Source: Roseburia intestinalis L1-82 (GTDB lineage Bacteria > Bacillota > Clostridia > Lachnospirales > Lachnospiraceae). From it: 64,000 nt of DNA. The DNA is taken from contig NZ_LR027880.1 of assembly GCF_900537995.1 (NCBI RefSeq), positions 821,501 through 885,500 of the forward strand. Reading direction: 5' to 3'. Positions within the stretch are counted from its first letter, which is position 1. Every line of letters begins with the position of its first letter. A program made the position numbers and the translations under genes. The notes beneath the pieces are model-generated. The model was not told the DNA's origin. It saw only the letters and a program-made list of their open reading frames with translations, and did no database searches. This document shows positions 33,807 to 41,856 of this stretch, in pieces.

Positions 33807-34864
33807 AAGCGTTTGTGTTAGCAGAACCAGGAAAGGTAAAGTGGTTTGATGCACCAGAACCGCAATTAGTGCCATATGGTGCTATTTTAAAACCGGTTGC
33901 TGTGACTCCATGTTCGTCTGATGTACATACAGTATTTGGTGGTGGTTCTAAAAAGCAGGATAATTTAGTGTTAGGACATGAGTGTATCGCCGAAGTTGTA
34001 AGTGTAGGTGAAAATGTATGTGACTTTAAAACTGGTGATCGTGTAGCTGTACCTGCTATTACACCTGATTGGAGAGAGAAAAGTATTCAGGAGGGAAATG
34101 ACAGACATGCGTCAGCGCCATTTTCTGGACATCAGTTGGGAAGAACACAGCCAGGTGTTTTTTCAGAACGTTTTTTAATTAAGGATGCAGATACTACATT
34201 GGCACATATTCCGCAGAAAATATCAGAAGAGCAGGCGTTGATGAGTGTAGATGTGGTAACGACAGGATTTACCGGGGCAGAATATGCTGATATTAAGATT
34301 GGTGATACTGTATGTGTGATTGGTATTGGACCTATTGGTTTAATGGCGGTAGCAGGAGCAAAATTACGAGGTGCAGCTCGTATTATTGCAGTAGGAACAC
34401 GCCCTAAATGTGTACAATTAGCAAAATACTATGGAGCAACAGATGTTTTAAGTTACAAAGAAGGGGATATTGTACAGCAGGTAAAAGAATTGACAAATGG
34501 AATAGGTGTTGATGCGACGATTATTGCAGGAGGAACTGCAGAAGTGCTGACACAGGCATATGATATGACGAGATATGGCATAGGAACTATTTCCAATATT
34601 AATTATTTTGGAGGAACCGGGTATCTGCCCCTTCCAATTTTTTCAGGTGGAAGAGGTATGTGCGGAAAAACATTGCACATGGAATTGGCAAAAGGTGGCC
34701 GGGCTCGTATTGAAAGGATCATGTCCATGATTGAATTTGGAAGAGTTGATCCGACACCATTGGTTACACATCATTTATATGGACTTGACAAAGTGGAAGA
34801 AGCACTTTATCTTATGAGAGATAAGCCAGCAGATTTGGTTAAAGTAATGGTGCATTGTGAATAA
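33803..34864 (+). CDS. Zinc-dependent medium-chain dehydrogenase
   Basis: 353 residues, medium-chain dehydrogenase/threonine-dehydrogenase type. The catalytic zinc ligands appear as Cys in VTPCSSDVHTV (about 37) and the HE of VLGHECIAEV (about 59). The Rossmann motif is VIGIGPIGLMAVAG (about 173). The structural four-Cys zinc lobe of classical alcohol dehydrogenases is not evident. It overlaps the SDR gene by 4 bp (ATGA). The family oxidises or reduces a hydroxyl/keto pair with NAD(P). In this operon it probably acts on the CDP-sugar or its side branch. It is not part of the classical abequose or yersiniose pathways. Confidence 0.8.
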   Translation: MKAFVLAEPGKVKWFDAPEPQLVPYGAILKPVAVTPCSSDVHTVFGGGSKKQDNLVLGHECIAEVVSVGENVCDFKTGDRVAVPAITPDWREKSIQEGNDRHASAPFSGHQLGRTQPGVFSERFLIKDADTTLAHIPQKISEEQALMSVDVVTTGFTGAEYADIKIGDTVCVIGIGPIGLMAVAGAKLRGAARIIAVGTRPKCVQLAKYYGATDVLSYKEGDIVQQVKELTNGIGVDATIIAGGTAEVLTQAYDMTRYGIGTISNINYFGGTGYLPLPIFSGGRGMCGKTLHMELAKGGRARIERIMSMIEFGRVDPTPLVTHHLYGLDKVEEALYLMRDKPADLVKVMVHCE

Positions 34865-34879
34865 AAAGGAAAAGAACAG

Positions 34880-35842
34880 ATGAAAAAAATAAGTGTGATG
34901 ATTCCCTGTTATAATGAAGAGGAAAATGTAAGGGAAATATGTGCAGCAGTTATTGATGTATTAGAAAAAGAATTGTCTTCATATGATTACGAAATTTTAT
35001 TTATTGATAATTGTTCACAGGATAAGACAAGAGAATATTTGAGAGAAATGTGTAAAAAGAATCCTAAAGTGAAAGCAATTTTTAATGCTAAGAATTTTGG
35101 ACAGTTTAATTCACCAGTTTATGGAATGTGTCAGACGACAGGGGACTGTACAATTAGTCTTTGCTGTGATTTTCAGGATCCTGTAGAATTAATACCGGTA
35201 TTTGTAAAAGAATGGGAGAATGGTTATAAAATTGTAAGTGGAATTAAGACAGGAAGTAAAGAAAATAAAATAATGCGGTTTTTAAGAACCTGCTATTATA
35301 AAATGATTAAGAAGATGTCTGATGTTGAACAAATTGAGCATTTTACTGGTTTTGGACTGTATGATAAAAGTTTTATTGAAGTATTACGCAATTTAAAGGA
35401 TCCGACACCATTTATCAGGGGAATTGTTGCTGAGTTAGGATATAAAAGAAAAGATATACCGTATACTCAGCCAAAACGTAAGGCAGGAAAGACACATAAT
35501 AACTGGGCAACATTATACGATGCAGCTATGTTAAGCTTTACATCTTACACGAAAGTAGGATTAAGAATTGCCACTATTATTGGATTTATATTTTCAATGG
35601 TTAGTTTGATAGTTGCATTGGTTTATCTGATTATGAAATTAGTTTTTTGGGACAGGTTTGTTGCTGGAACAATTCCGATTTTACTTGCAGTATGTATTCT
35701 CGGGTCGGCACAGTTATTTTTTATTGGTTTATTAGGTGAATATGTTATGAGTATGAACAAACGTATCATGAATCGTCCGCTGGTTATTGAAGAAGAACGT
35801 TTGAATTTTACGGAGGAACAGGAGGATAAATCAAATGCTTGA
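34880..35842 (+). CDS. Polyprenyl-phosphate glycosyltransferase, GtrB/ArnC-like (GT2)
   Basis: 320 residues. The N-terminal ~225 are a GT-A domain: ISVMIPCYNEEENVREICA, LFIDNCSQDKT, NFGQFNSPVYGM, the DxD-like CDFQDPVELI, and FTGFGLYDKS. Two membrane helices follow (about 235-262 and 272-296), with a cytoplasmic basic tail, exactly the DPM1/GtrB/ArnC plan. The family loads one sugar from an NDP donor onto undecaprenyl phosphate for transfer outside the cell. Its place among the CDP-sugar genes suggests the donor is the CDP-linked branched sugar. GtrA (36945) would flip the product. Overlaps rfbG by 8 bp. Confidence 0.88.
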   Translation: MKKISVMIPCYNEEENVREICAAVIDVLEKELSSYDYEILFIDNCSQDKTREYLREMCKKNPKVKAIFNAKNFGQFNSPVYGMCQTTGDCTISLCCDFQDPVELIPVFVKEWENGYKIVSGIKTGSKENKIMRFLRTCYYKMIKKMSDVEQIEHFTGFGLYDKSFIEVLRNLKDPTPFIRGIVAELGYKRKDIPYTQPKRKAGKTHNNWATLYDAAMLSFTSYTKVGLRIATIIGFIFSMVSLIVALVYLIMKLVFWDRFVAGTIPILLAVCILGSAQLFFIGLLGEYVMSMNKRIMNRPLVIEEERLNFTEEQEDKSNA

Positions 35843-36899
35843 TGTTTCTTTTTACAAAGATAAAAAGGTATTGATTACCGGGCATACAGGATTTAAGGGA
35901 TCCTGGATGTGTCAGTTACTTATTATGGCAGGAGCTAAAGTAACAGGATATGCGCTTGAAGCACCGACAGATCCAAGTTTATTTGAAATGTGTCATCTTG
36001 CAGACCATATGCAGTCTGTCATAGGGGATGTGCGTGATTTAGACCATATGAAAAAAGTTTTTGATGAGGTACAGCCAGAGATCGTGATTCATATGGCAGC
36101 GCAGCCAATTGTGAGAGAATCCTATAAGAATCCTGTATATACCTATGAAACGAATGTGATGGGAACCGTAAATGTTTTAGAATGTGTCCGTTTAACTTCA
36201 TCAGTTAAATCATTTTTAAATGTTACGACAGATAAAGTATATCTGAACAAAGAATGGGAGTGGGGATACAGAGAGAATGAAGAATTAAATGGATATGATC
36301 CGTATTCAAATTCGAAATCATGTTCCGAACTTGTAACCAGCAGTTATCTGAATTCATTTTTTAAAGATATGGATGTTGCAATTTCAACAGCGCGTGCCGG
36401 TAATGTAATTGGAGGCGGTGATTTTGCAGTAGATCGTATTGTCCCTGATTGCATCCGTTCAGCGGAGAAAAAGGAGGATATCATTGTAAGAAATCCTTTC
36501 TCCACAAGACCATATGAACATGTTTTAGAACCGGTTGTTGCGTATCTTATGATTGCGAAAGCCCAGTATGAGGATAAAAAATATGCTGGAAATTATAATG
36601 TTGGACCGGATGAAACTGATTGTTGGACAACAGGTAACCTGGTAACTCTTTTCTGTGAAAAATGGAACAGGGCAACAGGCGATTCTATAAAATGGATTGA
36701 TCGCTACGATGGTGGACCGCACGAGGCAAATTTCTTGAAATTAGATTGTTCTAAACTGAAGCGTACCTTTGGATGGAAACCAAGATGGAACGTTGAGACA
36801 ACCATGGAAAAGATTGTGGAATGGTCACATATTTATCTGCAGCATGGTGATGTAGCAGACTGTATGAAACGTCAAATTGAAGAATTTATAACAGAATAG
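35835..36899 (+). CDS. rfbG: CDP-glucose 4,6-dehydratase
   Basis: 354 residues, full length for RfbG/DdhB. The NAD-binding loop ITGHTGFKGSWMCQL, the AAQPIVRESYKNPVYTYETN segment, the catalytic NVTTDKVYLN, and DPYSNSKSCSEL (the SNSK position replaces YxxxK, normal for this enzyme) all match the family. GPDETDCWT and LDCSKLKRTFGWKPRW are typical near the end. It turns CDP-glucose into CDP-4-keto-6-deoxyglucose, the substrate of RfbH. It is separated from rfbF and rfbH by the ThDP/methyltransferase/dehydrogenase insert but is part of the same gene run. Confidence 0.95.
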   Translation: MLDVSFYKDKKVLITGHTGFKGSWMCQLLIMAGAKVTGYALEAPTDPSLFEMCHLADHMQSVIGDVRDLDHMKKVFDEVQPEIVIHMAAQPIVRESYKNPVYTYETNVMGTVNVLECVRLTSSVKSFLNVTTDKVYLNKEWEWGYRENEELNGYDPYSNSKSCSELVTSSYLNSFFKDMDVAISTARAGNVIGGGDFAVDRIVPDCIRSAEKKEDIIVRNPFSTRPYEHVLEPVVAYLMIAKAQYEDKKYAGNYNVGPDETDCWTTGNLVTLFCEKWNRATGDSIKWIDRYDGGPHEANFLKLDCSKLKRTFGWKPRWNVETTMEKIVEWSHIYLQHGDVADCMKRQIEEFITE

Positions 36900-36921
36900 G
36901 CACTCTGTGGAGTGCCTTATT
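36898..36921 (+). terminator. Weak terminator/attenuator overlapping the rfbG stop
   Basis: AGGCACTC-TGTG-GAGTGCCT forms an 8-bp stem followed by TATTTT. It begins in the rfbG stop codon and ends 24 bp before the ATG of the GtrA-like gene. The tail is short, so partial read-through is likely. Confidence 0.5.
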
Positions 36922-36944
36922 TTAATGAAAGGTTGAAAATAAAA

Positions 36945-37466
36945 ATGCAAAATGTAGGAACCGTGATATGGCATTGGATCGAGGTAATTGCACATGCTGT
37001 TTTAAATCTGTTTTTTAAATTAATTGGAAAAGAACTGACACAAAGTCAGTTTGATGCATTTATGCAGTTCGTGAAGTTTGGAATTGTGGGTGTAAGTAAC
37101 ACGGTTATATCATATGTATTGTATGCTGTCAGTCTTATTGGGTTTCAAAAGGCGGGAGTTTTACCGAAAAGTGATTATCTGGTTGCACAGGTGATTGCAT
37201 TTGTTTTAAGTGTGTTATGGTCGTTTTACTGGAACAACAAGCTGGTATTTGTTTTGGAAGAAGGAAAACAGCGTTCAGTATGGAAAGCGTTATTAAAGAC
37301 ATATGTTTCGTATTCTTTTACAGGATTGTTTTTAAATAGTATTTTACTGATTTTGTGGGTGCAGGTAGTTGGAATTTCAGAATTTATTGCACCAATTATT
37401 AATCTGTTGATAAGTGTACCATTGAATTTTGTGATAAATAAGTTTTGGGCGTTTAAACAGAAATAA
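36945..37466 (+). CDS. GtrA family membrane protein (putative lipid-linked sugar flippase)
   Basis: 173 residues from the ATG at 36945. An in-frame GTG at 36912 lies inside the hairpin and is unlikely. Four membrane segments are visible, beginning FVKFGIVGVSNTVISYVLYA, the family hallmark. The NNKLVF and NFVINKFWAF motifs after helices 2 and 4 are also typical. GtrA proteins are thought to flip undecaprenyl-phosphate-linked sugars made by GtrB-type enzymes, one of which is encoded at 34880. Last intact gene of the polysaccharide locus. Confidence 0.88.
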   Translation: MQNVGTVIWHWIEVIAHAVLNLFFKLIGKELTQSQFDAFMQFVKFGIVGVSNTVISYVLYAVSLIGFQKAGVLPKSDYLVAQVIAFVLSVLWSFYWNNKLVFVLEEGKQRSVWKALLKTYVSYSFTGLFLNSILLILWVQVVGISEFIAPIINLLISVPLNFVINKFWAFKQK

Positions 37467-37470
37467 GTAA

Positions 37471-37503
37471 ATAATTGTGGTTAGTCTATTTTACTACAAT
37501 TAT
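37471..37503. other. 11-bp hairpin before the truncated ORF
   Basis: ATAATTGTGGT and ACTACAATTAT pair (one G-T wobble) around an 11-nt loop, just upstream of a GGAGG ribosome site. There is no T run on either strand. It may be an operator or a 5' UTR structure of the gene interrupted at 37549. Confidence 0.4.
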
Positions 37504-37516
37504 GGAGGACAACATT

Positions 37517-37564
37517 ATGGCAAACACCAGAAAGTCCAGAATTCCAAAAGGAGACCAGCTATGA
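37517..37564 (+). pseudogene. Start of a gene cut off by IS110
   Basis: A strong TATGGAGGACAACATT ribosome site precedes ATG and the codons for MANTRKSRIPKGDQL, then TGA. The last codons and the stop lie inside the sequence shared with the other IS110 copy, so only about 11 native codons remain. The basic start looks like a real protein N-terminus. The family is not identifiable. See the findings for a possible C-terminal remnant on the other side of the IS. Confidence 0.5.
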
Positions 37565-39011
37565 AAAGTCAACCATAAATTAGTAAAAAATTTCTTTTTC
37601 ATATCGGTGGTAAAAAAGGGTAACTTTAATAGAGCTCCCTTAGGGTGCTTTTTCAAAATCTATCGATATTGGTATACAGACCTCTTATTTGAGGTTAAAT
37701 TCGACATTGTCGGTGAGCATCTTCCAGATGACTCTGACAAGTTTGCCGGAACAATGCCCAAGTGCATTGTAGTGAGACCGGCCTTCAGCTCTCTTGGCAT
37801 CATAATAAGCCTTGAAGGTTGCGTTGTTTCTGACAACGTTCCAAGCTGCATTTACAAGGGCATATCGTAAAACACGAGAGCCACGTTTGGACATCCTTGT
37901 TGTCTTAGCCTGAAAGTTACCAGACTGATAAACAGAAGGATCCAGACCAGCAAAAGCAAGCAGCTTGTTTGGATTGGAGAAACGGTGAATATCACCTATT
38001 TCACCAAGAATCATTCCACCATTGATATAACCGATACCAGGAATGGTCATGATGACAGAATCGTTGAATTTCATGATATCCGTCATCTCAGCTTCAATCT
38101 TTTCTAATTGGCTATCCAGTAACTCGATTTGTTGAATGGTTTGAGTTATCTGAATAGATATAGCGCTGTCGTTAGCACCGACAGACTTCTGTGCGAGAAC
38201 TCTTAATTCTTTGGCCTGTTCTTTGGTAAAGTGTCCGTGTGAGTTCACTTTGAGCAGATTTGCCAGATGAGTCATATGCATGGAAGCAATCTCTTTTGGA
38301 GAAGGTGCTTCTTTTAATAAAGCATAGACAGCGTGTTGATGCAGACCGGATTTGAAAAAGTATTGAATCTCCGGAAAGACCTGATCAACATAGGTTGTCA
38401 GTTGAATTTTCAATCGGGTACGTTGCTTTATGGTTTTCTGACGGAAACGTCCCAATGCCTTAAGATCCATCATATCGAGATCGAAGAAGCTGACGAATCT
38501 GAGGTTGTCCTGTATCATAAGAGTTTTAGCAATCACGTAAGTGTCGACCTTATCTGTCTTAGTTTTGCGAACGTTATTTTTTCGCATTTGACAGGTTTTG
38601 ATGGGGTTCAACACACACACTTGGTAAAGCTCAGTAACAAGGAATCGAACAAGGTTGTCACCGTAGTGTGCCGTTGACTCAAGACCGATGATGGGGCTGT
38701 TCTTATCGAATGATTCGAGTTTAGAGACCAGCAGTTGGAAGCCATCAGCGTCATTTGTGAATTTGAACGGCTCAATGATTATTTCACCGTCGAAAGAAAT
38801 CGCAGCGGCGAAATGATTAAGTTTGGCAATATCAATGCCTACGTAAATTTTCATGAGGTTGTACCTCCCTTTCCTAAAGTCTGATACCATGATGTCCACC
38901 AACGATTATCATCGTAGACTTGATAGAAATAAGTACTCTGAGTGAAAAACACTCCGGCAACATCCAGCTAATAAACAATTCAGATAAAGGTAGTGGCAAT
39001 ACACTCCAGTT
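37549..39011 (-). mobile_element. IS110-family element, copy 1 (right boundary approximate)
   Basis: The left boundary comes from comparison: sequence from 37549 onward is the same as from 63004 onward (offset 25455), while the bases before differ. The element has a DEDD recombinase on the minus strand, about 135 bp of 3' non-coding sequence, and up to ~155 bp of non-coding sequence before the gene. There are no inverted repeats or target duplication, as expected for IS110. The right end is uncertain because copy 2 runs off the window; it lies somewhere between 38855 and 39011. Confidence 0.7.
37685..38854 (-). CDS. IS110-family DEDD recombinase
   Basis: 389 residues from the ATG at 38854, which has GGGAGGT upstream; the frame extends 16 codons further without a better site. 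The RuvC-like N-terminal domain has [25 protein letters not shown] and [14 protein letters not shown], giving the D-E-D-D residues. A helical linker is followed by the C-terminal Transposase_20 domain: [30 protein letters not shown], and the Ser-containing [17 protein letters not shown]. The family inserts without target duplication and, in characterised members, is guided by a bridge RNA from the element's own non-coding end. The reading frame is intact. Confidence 0.93.
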   Translation of the reverse strand: MKIYVGIDIAKLNHFAAAISFDGEIIIEPFKFTNDADGFQLLVSKLESFDKNSPIIGLESTAHYGDNLVRFLVTELYQVCVLNPIKTCQMRKNNVRKTKTDKVDTYVIAKTLMIQDNLRFVSFFDLDMMDLKALGRFRQKTIKQRTRLKIQLTTYVDQVFPEIQYFFKSGLHQHAVYALLKEAPSPKEIASMHMTHLANLLKVNSHGHFTKEQAKELRVLAQKSVGANDSAISIQITQTIQQIELLDSQLEKIEAEMTDIMKFNDSVIMTIPGIGYINGGMILGEIGDIHRFSNPNKLLAFAGLDPSVYQSGNFQAKTTRMSKRGSRVLRYALVNAAWNVVRNNATFKAYYDAKRAEGRSHYNALGHCSGKLVRVIWKMLTDNVEFNLK

Positions 39012-39087
39012 GAGTAGTCAAGCTACAGAAAACAAATCAAAAGTCCATAGTATCTGAATTGTATTGAACCACGATATTAAAAGAAAG
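39012..39087. repeat. 76-bp segment X, copy 1
   Basis: This segment, starting GAGTAGTCAAGCTACAG and ending TTAAAAGAAAG directly before the first IS66, is repeated exactly at 41716-41791, between the two IS66 copies. It appears to be host DNA once upstream of the defence operon. Together with IS66 copy 1 it forms a 2704-bp directly repeated unit. Confidence 0.9.
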
Positions 39088-39120
39088 GTAAGTACGTAAT
39101 CATCTGTACCTTGCCTTTTT

Positions 39121-39148
39121 AAAAAACATGCCGCCCATCAGGGCGGCA
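39121..39148 (-). terminator. Terminator of IS66 copy 1
   Basis: TGCCGCCC-ATCA-GGGCGGCA, followed on the minus strand by TTTTTT, just after the tnpC stop at 39153. The same structure is present in copy 2 at 41825-41852. Confidence 0.8.
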
Positions 39149-39152
39149 CATT

Positions 39153-40799
39153 TTATTTCTTCTTTTTGGTTCGAAATCCTTCCGGTAATTCATTTGACCA
39201 TGGCAAAAGCCGATTTAGATCATCCGGCTTTGGAAAAGGTCCCATTTTACGAAGCTCGTCTAATACATAGGAAAGATATACATACGGCTTCAGACCATTC
39301 AGCAGGGCTGTTTCTGCGATACTATAAACAACAGCACTGGCATCTGCACCACGGATACTCTTGGCAAACAGCCAATTCCGGCGGCCTACTGCAAAATTTT
39401 TGATTGCACGCTCCGCACTATTATTATCAATGCTCAGATGCCCGTCATCCAAGTACCTGCGAAGATAGTTTTCCTGATTCAGCGTATATAAAATGGCATC
39501 ACCAATAAGGGAAGATCTGTCTACAGAATCTTCCATCGAATGCAGCCATTCAAACAGAGCTTCCACTACTGGACGCGACTGCTTCTGGCGTTCCTGATAC
39601 CGTTCTTCCAGTGTCTTATCTTTGATCAGTTCCTCTACTTTATACAGGATTCCGATCCTCGTCATTGCCTGATATGCAACTGTTTCTTTCAGCTGCTCCT
39701 TTGTGAAATCCTTTTTTAATGCCGTGAGCGCAGCATCAAAACGGCGTCTCGCATGGGTAAAGCATCCTGTTACGGTAATGGAATCGTTCAGTCCATGATA
39801 CGCCTGGTATCCATCACACGTCAGATATCCATGAAATGTATCTCCAAGGAAGTTTACCGGGTGATATCCGGCACGCGTTCTCTCATAATCAAAGAGAACC
39901 ATCTGTGGGGATTCACTGTAATGATCTGTCAGATATACCCACATCCAGTTTTGAGATGATCCTTTCTGATCCGGTTCATCAATTACCTGAATCCTGGTCT
40001 CATCACAATGGATGTATCTGCTCTTTAGGAATTCTTCCTTCATCTGCCTATAAAGCAGTCCCAGATACCGGTCTGCACAGCTGATGATCCAGTTTGCCAT
40101 TGTTTTTGTTGAAAGATTTAAGTCATACCTTGCGAATTCCCGTTCCTGTCTTGCCAGCGGCATGCCATTGACATACTTTGCATTCATGATTCCGGCAACC
40201 AGCGAAGGTGTAGCAATGCTTCCCTTGATCAGCGGAAACTCTTTTTCCGGCCGGATCATAGCACCACATTTTGGACAACTGTATACATAGGTTACTTCTT
40301 CAACCACTTCAAAGGTGGAGGGGATGAATTTCAGTCGTTTTACGACTTCTTTTGTGACGACTTTATACTTTGTTCCACAGTCCGGACAATAGCGGTCTTC
40401 GCCGGTCAGTTTATATTCGATTGTTTCTGTTACTTCGAAATTAGAGAGATCTTCTTCTTTTTTGCCGGTGCGTTTTTTCCGTTTGTGCGATGGAATCACG
40501 ATTTCCTCTTCAATCTCAGCAGTATCCATATCTGCATTGACTTCAGCCTCATTAAACAGATCCATCTGTTCATATCCATCTGCGTATTTTTCACTGGAAG
40601 AACCGAAACGTCTTCTTTGTGCAAGCGCAAGACGGTCTGAAAGCATTGCGTTCATAAATTCCAGTTCTTTCTGCTTGTCTTTCAGAAGCTGTACCTCGGT
40701 CTCTTTTTTTTGAACCTGATTCTGCATGATTCGCATAACTTCCATCATGTTTTCACGGCTCATGTTATTCAGCTGTTCCTCTGTAAAAAACGGATCCAT
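39153..40799 (-). CDS. tnpC: IS66 transposase TnpC, copy 1
   Basis: 548 residues, full length. The N-terminal coiled coil (about 15-60) and TnpC helix-turn-helix part are followed by a zinc-binding segment (YCPDCGTKYK, YSCPKCGAMI) and the DDE domain: YIHCDETRIQV, YLTCDGYQAYHG and IDNNSAERAIKNFAVGRRNW, which carries the Glu. It catalyses IS66 transposition with TnpA and TnpB. Intact, and a near-identical copy (interrupted by IS21) is found 2.7 kb away. Confidence 0.95.
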   Translation of the reverse strand: MDPFFTEEQLNNMSRENMMEVMRIMQNQVQKKETEVQLLKDKQKELEFMNAMLSDRLALAQRRRFGSSSEKYADGYEQMDLFNEAEVNADMDTAEIEEEIVIPSHKRKKRTGKKEEDLSNFEVTETIEYKLTGEDRYCPDCGTKYKVVTKEVVKRLKFIPSTFEVVEEVTYVYSCPKCGAMIRPEKEFPLIKGSIATPSLVAGIMNAKYVNGMPLARQEREFARYDLNLSTKTMANWIISCADRYLGLLYRQMKEEFLKSRYIHCDETRIQVIDEPDQKGSSQNWMWVYLTDHYSESPQMVLFDYERTRAGYHPVNFLGDTFHGYLTCDGYQAYHGLNDSITVTGCFTHARRRFDAALTALKKDFTKEQLKETVAYQAMTRIGILYKVEELIKDKTLEERYQERQKQSRPVVEALFEWLHSMEDSVDRSSLIGDAILYTLNQENYLRRYLDDGHLSIDNNSAERAIKNFAVGRRNWLFAKSIRGADASAVVYSIAETALLNGLKPYVYLSYVLDELRKMGPFPKPDDLNRLLPWSNELPEGFRTKKKK

Positions 40800-40945
40800 C
40801 CGGCAATCTCCAAACTCTTATATGATAATTCCAGTATAGCATAGAAAGTCCAGCTGTTCGAGAAAAATCAACGTTTTACTGTGTAGGAATATATACCGAT
40901 ATCCACGAGTATTTCGTGCTTTTTGCGAATTGACAAATCCGTTCT

Positions 40946-41299
40946 TTATACAACAATCTTTGGATGTCTTTCTTCAAAAGCTCCCTTCGGAGTAAGTGAA
41001 AGACCATCACACAGCCAATGCATCTCTTTCAGGGTCACTTTCTGTAATTCATCCGGAGTATCCGGCCAGTGAAAGGAATCTTTGTCAAGCCTCTTCATCA
41101 GAATCCAGAAACCGGATCCGTCCCATTGCAGAATCTTAATAGAAGTCCGCCTGCGGTTGCAGAACGCAAACATGCAGCGCGAATAGGGATCAAGTTTGAA
41201 TTTTAGCTTGATAATTGCAGCCAGTCCGTGATAGCTTTTTCTCAGATCGGTAGCTCCACAGGCAAGGTAAACGGTTGTGCCACCTGCCAGATCAAGCAT
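40946..41299 (-). CDS. tnpB: IS66 accessory protein TnpB (Orf2), copy 1
   Basis: 117 residues, the usual size. TVYLACGATDLRKSYHGLAA near the start, MFAFCNRRRTSIKILQWDGSGFW, and the KRLDKDSFHWP motif define the IS66 Orf2 family. The first codons overlap the tnpA end by 8 bp. Needed for transposition in studied members; its biochemical role is not settled. Confidence 0.93.
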   Translation of the reverse strand: MLDLAGGTTVYLACGATDLRKSYHGLAAIIKLKFKLDPYSRCMFAFCNRRRTSIKILQWDGSGFWILMKRLDKDSFHWPDTPDELQKVTLKEMHWLCDGLSLTPKGAFEERHPKIVV

Positions 41300-41630
41300 G
41301 ATCTTTCAGCCCCTGGATCAGAACACGAAAAAATTCCGGCGGGCATTCAGGCATCACTTCAATCCGAATAGCGTTTGTGATAAAAATGCGGACTGGAGAC
41401 GGGCTGATATTCAAAGTCTCATTCTTTGAAATCTCTTTTTCCGTTGGCATTTTTGCAAAAATCATATCTGTATCTGATTGTTCGTCCAATTTTTTCAGCT
41501 TGCGCATCCAATAATTCATTGTAGAGACTGGAACGTGATGTTCCTGACACCATGTTTTGCAAGTCTGCCCACTGAATTGAAATTCATGGATTCGTTCAGA
41601 CCACAGCGTGATTTTTTCATCTGTTTTCAT
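41292..41630 (-). CDS. tnpA: IS66 accessory protein TnpA, copy 1
   Basis: 112 residues. WSERIHEFQFSGQTCKTWC and HHVPVSTMNYWMRKLKK form the helix-turn-helix DNA-binding part typical of IS66 TnpA. It is the first gene of the element, 85 bp inside the right end. A GGAAA ribosome site precedes the start. Confidence 0.9.
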   Translation of the reverse strand: MKTDEKITLWSERIHEFQFSGQTCKTWCQEHHVPVSTMNYWMRKLKKLDEQSDTDMIFAKMPTEKEISKNETLNISPSPVRIFITNAIRIEVMPECPPEFFRVLIQGLKDHA

Positions 41631-41715
41631 AATGATACAGTTTCCTTTCTTTGTTATGAAAAGAGTGTATCAGAAAAATATAGTTGCTGACAGATACGAA
41701 TGATTACGTACTTAC

Positions 41716-41791
41716 GAGTAGTCAAGCTACAGAAAACAAATCAAAAGTCCATAGTATCTGAATTGTATTGAACCACGATATTAAAAGAAAG
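41716..41791. repeat. 76-bp segment X, copy 2
   Basis: Identical to 39012-39087. It separates the two IS66 copies. On its right it ends AAAGAAAG against IS66 copy 2, whose other flank is AAAGAAAT (47038-47045), a 7/8 match to the target duplication expected for IS66. This is therefore probably the original left flank of copy 2. Confidence 0.9.
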
Positions 41792-41856
41792 GTAAGTACG
41801 TAATCATCTGTACCTTGCCTTTTTAAAAAACATGCCGCCCATCAGGGCGGCACATT

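Larger units (their letters stand above)
39088..41715 (-). mobile_element. IS66-family element, copy 1 (complete)
   Basis: 2628 bp, ends marked by the inverted repeat GTAAGTACGTAATCAT at 39088-39103 and its complement ending at 41715. It carries tnpA, tnpB and tnpC on the minus strand, the normal IS66 set. The flanking 8-mers (AAAGAAAG left, GAGTAGTC right) do not match, so the present position is a product of recombination and not of simple insertion. Confidence 0.93.

Noticed and set aside
37471..37503. Terminator of the polysaccharide operon
   Set aside because: The hairpin has no T run on either strand and is followed at once by a strong ribosome site.
39128..39403. 91-codon plus-strand frame, present twice (also at 41832)
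   Set aside because: It lies fully inside tnpC on the opposite strand and is duplicated only because IS66 is duplicated.
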